NCBI RefSeq assembly: GCF_019393635.1
Contig: NC_057862.1
Coordinates: forward strand, 679,442,814-679,506,813
Direction of reading: 5' to 3'
DNA length: 64,000 nt
From: Dromiciops gliroides
Lineage: Eukaryota; Chordata; Mammalia; Microbiotheria; Microbiotheriidae
The notes below the pieces were generated by a model. That model had not been told where the DNA came from. It worked only from the letters and a program-made list of their open reading frames with translations, and did not search any database. The translations under genes were made by a program, and so were the position numbers. Positions 59,311 to 64,000 of the stretch are shown one piece after another; position 1 is the stretch's first letter, and the number at the start of each line of letters is the position of its first letter.

Positions 59311-59656
59311 TATCTTTTCCAAGCAGTTTTGGACATTTGTATGGAAAGACCTAGTTTTTTGTGCACTAAGAGAAGATGATAAACGGCTGTCCCTTCTCCT
59401 TGCAGAGAGAAATCAGTGATAAAGCTCAGTGTGTGAGGGCCTTTCTTTGCCCCTAAAAGAGCTGAAGTTTAGTTCCTAGGCTTAAACTAAAAGAAAACAA
59501 CGTCAGAGCCAACTTTTCTCACTGGAGAGAAATAGCTCCTCAGCTTTGGATTCCAGTAGGTGGCCACAAATTGAAGCCAGCCCAGTAAAGGAAATGAGGG
59601 AGACACCAGAACAGCCACAATCCCCATTCAGGAACAAGAGATTCAAGATATTCAGT

Positions 59657-59806
59657 GAGGGGCAGCTAGGTGGCGCTGCAGTGGATAAAGCACCGGCCCT
59701 GGATTCAGAAGAACTTGAGTTCAAATCCAGCCTCAGACACTTGACACTTACTAGCTGTGTGACCCTGGGCAAGTCACTTAACCCTCATTGCCCTGCAAAA
59801 AAAAGT
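59657..59806 (+). repeat. SINE (MIR/WSINE type)
   Basis: 'ggggcagctaggtggcgctgcagtgg' to A-rich tail. Confidence 0.92.
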
Positions 59807-59809
59807 CTG

Positions 59810-61100
59810 GATTGATACTCACTATGCTAAACTTTTCCTGTTCCAGGAGACATTTACCACTGTAACACTTGAGATTCACCTTATCTCTGACTCCCCCCTT
59901 CCCCCAACTCCCTAGGAACTTTAGAATGCTTGTTCACATAAAGAATATTGATATGCTGTTACCAAGGCTGTTCCTTCTCCCCCCTTCCCAGGAGATGTCT
60001 GTGTATTCAGAGTCCCAGACTAGAATTTCTCCCTACTATTCAAAGATCCCTTATGGGTCCAGTCACCCAAAGGGTCGTGGTCCCTGAAGGTAGACTCCCT
60101 CATTGTCTGTCTTGCCTGCCTCATATCATCCCTTTCAACTGTAGGAAGCACATGCCTGCCTTTATTTGCGACATTCTAAAATTATCAATCTCATCATCCA
60201 AAGAGAGATTAGCCTTCATCTCTTTGTCTCAAGTACTCCTAGGACTGGAAACAACAGGGAAGATTCTGCTTTTGCCCACTGATGAGACCATTTTTATAAT
60301 TATGATCCACCCACAAATGGAAATGATGCTACAAAAGATTAGTGAGCTTTTCATCACGTGGAAGTAATCAAGAACATGCTAAGTGTACATCTGTCAGGGT
60401 TATTGAAGAGCATAGTCCTAGAGCAGGTATAAAATGGGACCTGATGACCTTAGTAGTGAAGACTATGCAATTCCAAAACCTTGCCAAGGGATCTCCCACT
60501 ATTCCCTACTAAACTCTTCACAGTAGTCAGACTCTTAGTCCCCCATATGTACTTCCCAATTCCCCATTCTCTCTTACCCTGGAACAGTCCCTTTCCTCCA
60601 GTGGAAAGTTCCATTCATTGGCCTCCATCTTAGAGAAAGGCCCAGGCCGGTGATGCTTCATTCACCTCCCGTCTGTGCTTCCGCCTCTGCAGACATCACC
60701 ACCACGCCACCTGCCCCAGGTACCTTCTCCCTCCCTTTTGTATGTTGTCTTGCCTCCATTAGAATGTAAGCTCCTTGAGGGTAAGCTATGTCTTTCTTTT
60801 TCCTTCTCTGTGTATCCCTAATACTTAACACAGTGTCTGTCATATAATAAGGGCTTAATAAATGCTTGGCCAATACAATCTCTTAGGCTGGAAAAGTACA
60901 CTCTCAATTTCTCTCATCTCAACCCAAATGTGTAAGAAAGTTATATTTGAGCCCATGTAACTTCCACCTGTTTCTGCCCAGGGCCACCATGGACAGTTCC
61001 TAGAGGGAAGAGACTTTTAACATACATGAGATTTCTTCACTCAAAACACAGGGCTGCTGCACACTGTCTTCTGGATAGGGAAAGGGGAAAGGAAGAACAT
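59810..61100. other. Intergenic with an L2 tail
   Basis: L2 tail at about 60730-60880 ('cattagaatgtaagctccttgaggg', 'aacacagtgtctgtcatataat'). No gene seen elsewhere. Confidence 0.5.
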
Positions 61101-61709
61101 CACAAGAACAGTCTGTTGTTCTCCTCCTGAGGCTCCTGGGACAAAATTTCCACCCACCAGATGATCCCCAAGGCATCCCTAGTCCTCAGTCTTCTCATGA
61201 AGACACCAATAGGTGTGCTCACATTCTTCATTAGAAAATGTCCATCTGATTGCAAGCTGACCTGTTCCAATAACTTGTCTTCTCTGAAAGGGGGAAGTGA
61301 ACCAAAATAAAGACACTGCATGTTGTACTGAGCATGGTTTGGGAATATGGGCTAGACTAGATGGTACTCAAGTTCCTTTCCAACTCTGAAATTCTGTGGT
61401 TCTGGAAGTCTGTCTTGGATATCACATATGGTGTCTTTACTGCCAGTTCCCCTTTATACTCCCAAAGAATGGGGGCACATTCTGCCTTCCCTGTAATCTG
61501 AAGGAATCTCAGCAACAAGTAGGTCACTGTTCAGTAAAACCTTAATGAATAAATCAATAAACAGTATCTTAGAACAGGCTAGAGTAGAGAGAAGATGGCC
61601 AGCACCCTAAAAATATGTATACATGAACACCCACACAATAATCTGTATTTGAAGAATCAGGTACCAACCACAGAGAACAAAAGAGACAGCAGGGTGGAGG
61701 GAAGGACAA

Positions 61710-61715
61710 TTTATT
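61710..61715 (-). promoter_or_regulatory. R7 candidate polyadenylation signal
   Basis: AATAAA on the minus strand, 249 bp past the R7 stop. Confidence 0.55.
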
Positions 61716-61963
61716 TTAATTGGTTGATGCTCTGGGTCAATGGTAATAAGCACTAAAAGTAATGAGAGTGACAGAAGAAAAAGTAGAAAAGGGAGAAATG
61801 GGGACAGGAGGAGCATTACAAGGTGAAGGGGAGTTCATGTGTGAGGAAGCATGGTGGAAAAAAGATTCTCTTGGAGGGCAGAGAGACTATAATCAGGGCC
61901 CTCAGAATGTCTGATTGAATCCAGGACTGAAGAACTTCAATTCGTTCTTTTGGCTTGCCTCTT

Positions 61964-63767
61964 CTAGGCTTTGAACTTGCAGACGTAGGGGAGCTTTACT
62001 CTGCACAGCTCATCCTTCCATGCTTGGAATCCTACAGAGAAATAATATATGTTATATTAGTCTGGGCAAACTGGGTCTGGTGATCCCAACTCTGATGACC
62101 TTGGACTTCTGCTTTTTGCCTAAACCCATTTATGTGTAAGAGTGGGAGTCAATTATATCAAATAAAACACATTTCCCACTTTAAGCAACTATTTTAATCA
62201 GATGAGAACATATCTATCAAATTAACCACTCAATCAAGTGCATTAGATTAGAAGTTAGAAGTCCTTGATTATTTGAGAAGGTGTGAAATCCATTGAATGA
62301 AATGGAATGACACTGAACAGAAGGTGTTTTGGGAAGAGACTAGGTCAAGTTCTCTGGGTCTTAGATAAAACAGCAAACCAGATTCAAATCCAGCATTCCA
62401 GTGTCTGGCCAGCATAGAGGAATGAGGAGTTCCAGCCAAGTCCCTGAGAGAAAATCCCTCATTGGGGAGAGAAGCCTCTCTATCTCCTCCATCCTTCCAG
62501 TCCTGATTGGAGGAAGACCTCCTTAACTTGGAAAAGTATGAGGAGTCTGGCTTCTCATCAACATTCTACCAGACTTTCTGGAATAGTGTTATTGTTGTTG
62601 TTTTTCAGTCGTATCTAATGCTTCATGACACTATTTGGGGGGTTTCTTGGCAAAGATACTGGAGTGGTTTGCCACTTCTCCAGCTCATTTTACAGATGAG
62701 GGAACTGAAGCAAACAGGGGTAATTGACTTTCTCAGGGCCACACAGCTAATAAGTGTCTGGGGCTGGATTTGAACTCATGAAGATGAGTCTTCCTGACTT
62801 CAGGCCCAGTGCTCTACCACTATGTCAATTAGCTGCCCAGAAGAGTAGAGGGTAGCAAAGTTTGTCATTACATGTGCCTTCTCAGCTTGAGCCCTCTTTT
62901 CCTTTGACTCTGCATATATTTGTGGAAGAGGGTACCTATGCTTGCAGGGAGGGGTTTCTGTGGGGGAAGGAGTGGTAACAATTGTTCTTACTATACCAAT
63001 TTAGTAAAAAAAAAATTCTAAAACATAATTAAGTCTGAATATTTAATCAATATCAGCTGATAATCATTGGAGAAAATATAGCAGTGGGGGCTCATTAAAA
63101 CTACTCCCTCAAATAAAGCTATGAAAATAAATAAAATAAAAGATTTGAGCTAAATGGCTTCTGGAAACCTTCTCAGGTGGAGATTTAAGTTTACCCAAGA
63201 ATCCTGAGGGAAGAAGAGGTAGTCTCCCTGTAGAATGTAACCTGCCAGTGTCAGTGGAATTTAAAAGAGTGGGCTCAGATTATATGCAATACAGGTATGA
63301 CATTGTGTTTTTTAAGGAAGGGAAATAAAGAAAGGTGATGGAAGTAAAAGGGAAAAAAAGGAGGGGAGGGGAAGGGAAGGGGGAAGGGAGAGGAAGGGAG
63401 GAGAAGAAGCAGAAGAGGGTGGGGGAATAGAAGAGAATAGAGGATGGGGAATGTAGTGGATAATGGTAAGGGTAAGTGAGGAGACAAAATAAATGGGGAG
63501 AGGAGAGCAGAGGACAGAAGAAGAGATGACAGGAGAGGACTGCAAACAGGAGAACTCATATTCTAAATAAGGAGGGGCAGGGCTTCAGTAACCACAGGGA
63601 TGGAAGAAATGGACCTGGTTATTGCCAGAACTCTTAGTGTTTCTCTCTTTCTCACCTGAATCCTGAGTCAGGATTACACAGTAGTTTGGGTTTGTTCGAC
63701 TGGGGGCTCCATTATCCCAGGATTGGTAGATAAAAAGGGCACTGCTGGACCAGCGCCACCTGCGGTT
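61964..63767 (-). CDS. R7: REG-family lectin, 3' part (exons 5-6), runs off right edge
   Basis: Exon 5 63656-63767 (37 codons plus 1 base: NRRWRWSSSALFIYQSW, then NPNYCVILTQDS) joins in phase 1 to exon 6 61964-62031 (GFQAWKDELCRVKLPYVCKFKA, stop TAG). Splice sites are AG at the exon 5 and exon 6 starts and GT after exon 5. The three C-terminal lectin cysteines are present and no lesion is seen, so it is probably a live gene. Exons 1-4 would lie beyond 64000. The RVKLPYVCKF end is reminiscent of REG3 proteins, while NRRWRWSS is REG1-like. Confidence 0.88.
62590..62840 (-). repeat. MIR-type SINE in R7 intron 5
   Basis: 'tttcttggcaaagatactggag', 'ggaactgaagcaaacagggg', 'ctgggttggatttgaactc'-like core, ends 'attagctgccc'. 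Confidence 0.75.
63290..63560. repeat. Purine-rich tract in R7 intron 5
   Basis: AG-rich on the plus strand, as in the other REG loci. Confidence 0.9.
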
Positions 63768-63949
63768 CTAGGGGAGGGGTCAGGTAAGGTGGTTAGTGAA
63801 GAGTGAGATATCCCCCATCATCCACCCTCCAATATTTATAGATTAGCTATTCATGAACCTTCCCCAGGTCCCCCAGAACATGATAGAATTGCTCTGTCCT
63901 CTAAGTCTTTCTAGATGCTGCTATTGCTATTCCAAATGCCAAGCACCAT

Positions 63950-64000
63950 CCTTTCTTTTTCTTTTTCTTTTTTTTCAGAACAATGAGGGTTAAGTGACTT
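63950..64000 (-). repeat. Start of a SINE at the window edge (R7 intron 4)
   Basis: T-rich head followed by 'cagaacaatgagggttaagtgactt', cut off by the window end. Confidence 0.75.

Overview
The window is mammalian nuclear DNA, most likely from a marsupial. It is densely sown with tRNA-derived SINEs of the marsupial MIR/WSINE type (core 'ctagctgtgtgaccctgggcaagtcac' split over many copies), with L1, L2, CR1/L3 and RTE/BovB LINE relics and a few solo LTRs. The species cannot be fixed from the sequence alone. || The genes form one tandem cluster of REG (regenerating islet-derived) C-type lectin genes, all on the minus strand, so each gene's 5' end is at its higher coordinate. I count seven loci, called R1 to R7 here: R1 (5' part, exons 1-4, 440-1860; the rest lies off the left edge), R2 (17557-20750, complete), R3 (26691-28560, pseudogene), R4 (31473-34160, complete), R5 (43222-45940, complete, near-twin of R4), R6 (54727-57970, pseudogene) and R7 (exons 5-6, 61964-63767; the rest lies off the right edge). 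Each uses the classical six-exon REG layout: non-coding exon 1 behind a TATA box, exon 2 with the signal peptide, exon 3 with the first lectin cysteines, exon 4 with the WIGL motif, exon 5, and a short exon 6 ending in CKFxA-stop. R4 and R5 encode 166 residues with six cysteines at the same positions as human REG1A. || The standout locus is R2. Its exon 2 runs on past the signal peptide through the tail of an old MIR/L2-like repeat and eight and a half copies of a 27-bp tandem repeat. It then splices in the correct phase to exon 3. The predicted product is a 279-residue secreted lectin with a mucin-like Ser/Thr/Pro stalk of 9-residue repeats and a 16-residue C-terminal extension. || R4 and R5 lie in two copies of a 5.3-kb block (28867-34302 and 40806-46081) that differ at roughly 1 base in 100. 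Outside the right border the flanks are still homologous but far more diverged, pointing to recent gene conversion or re-duplication over an older duplication. A SINE with a 15-bp target duplication sits only in the first copy. || Between the genes lie an MRPL11 processed pseudogene, a 5' RTE/BovB fragment, several L1 3' ends, solo LTR fossils, a 34-bp perfect palindrome, a 164-bp exact tandem duplication and a relic of REG 3' flank without its gene. Shared promoter marks (TATA box, and a TTCCAGGAA-type STAT half-palindrome 110-180 bp upstream) fit the known cytokine/STAT3 control of REG genes. Intron 5 of every locus that contains it carries a long purine-rich tract.
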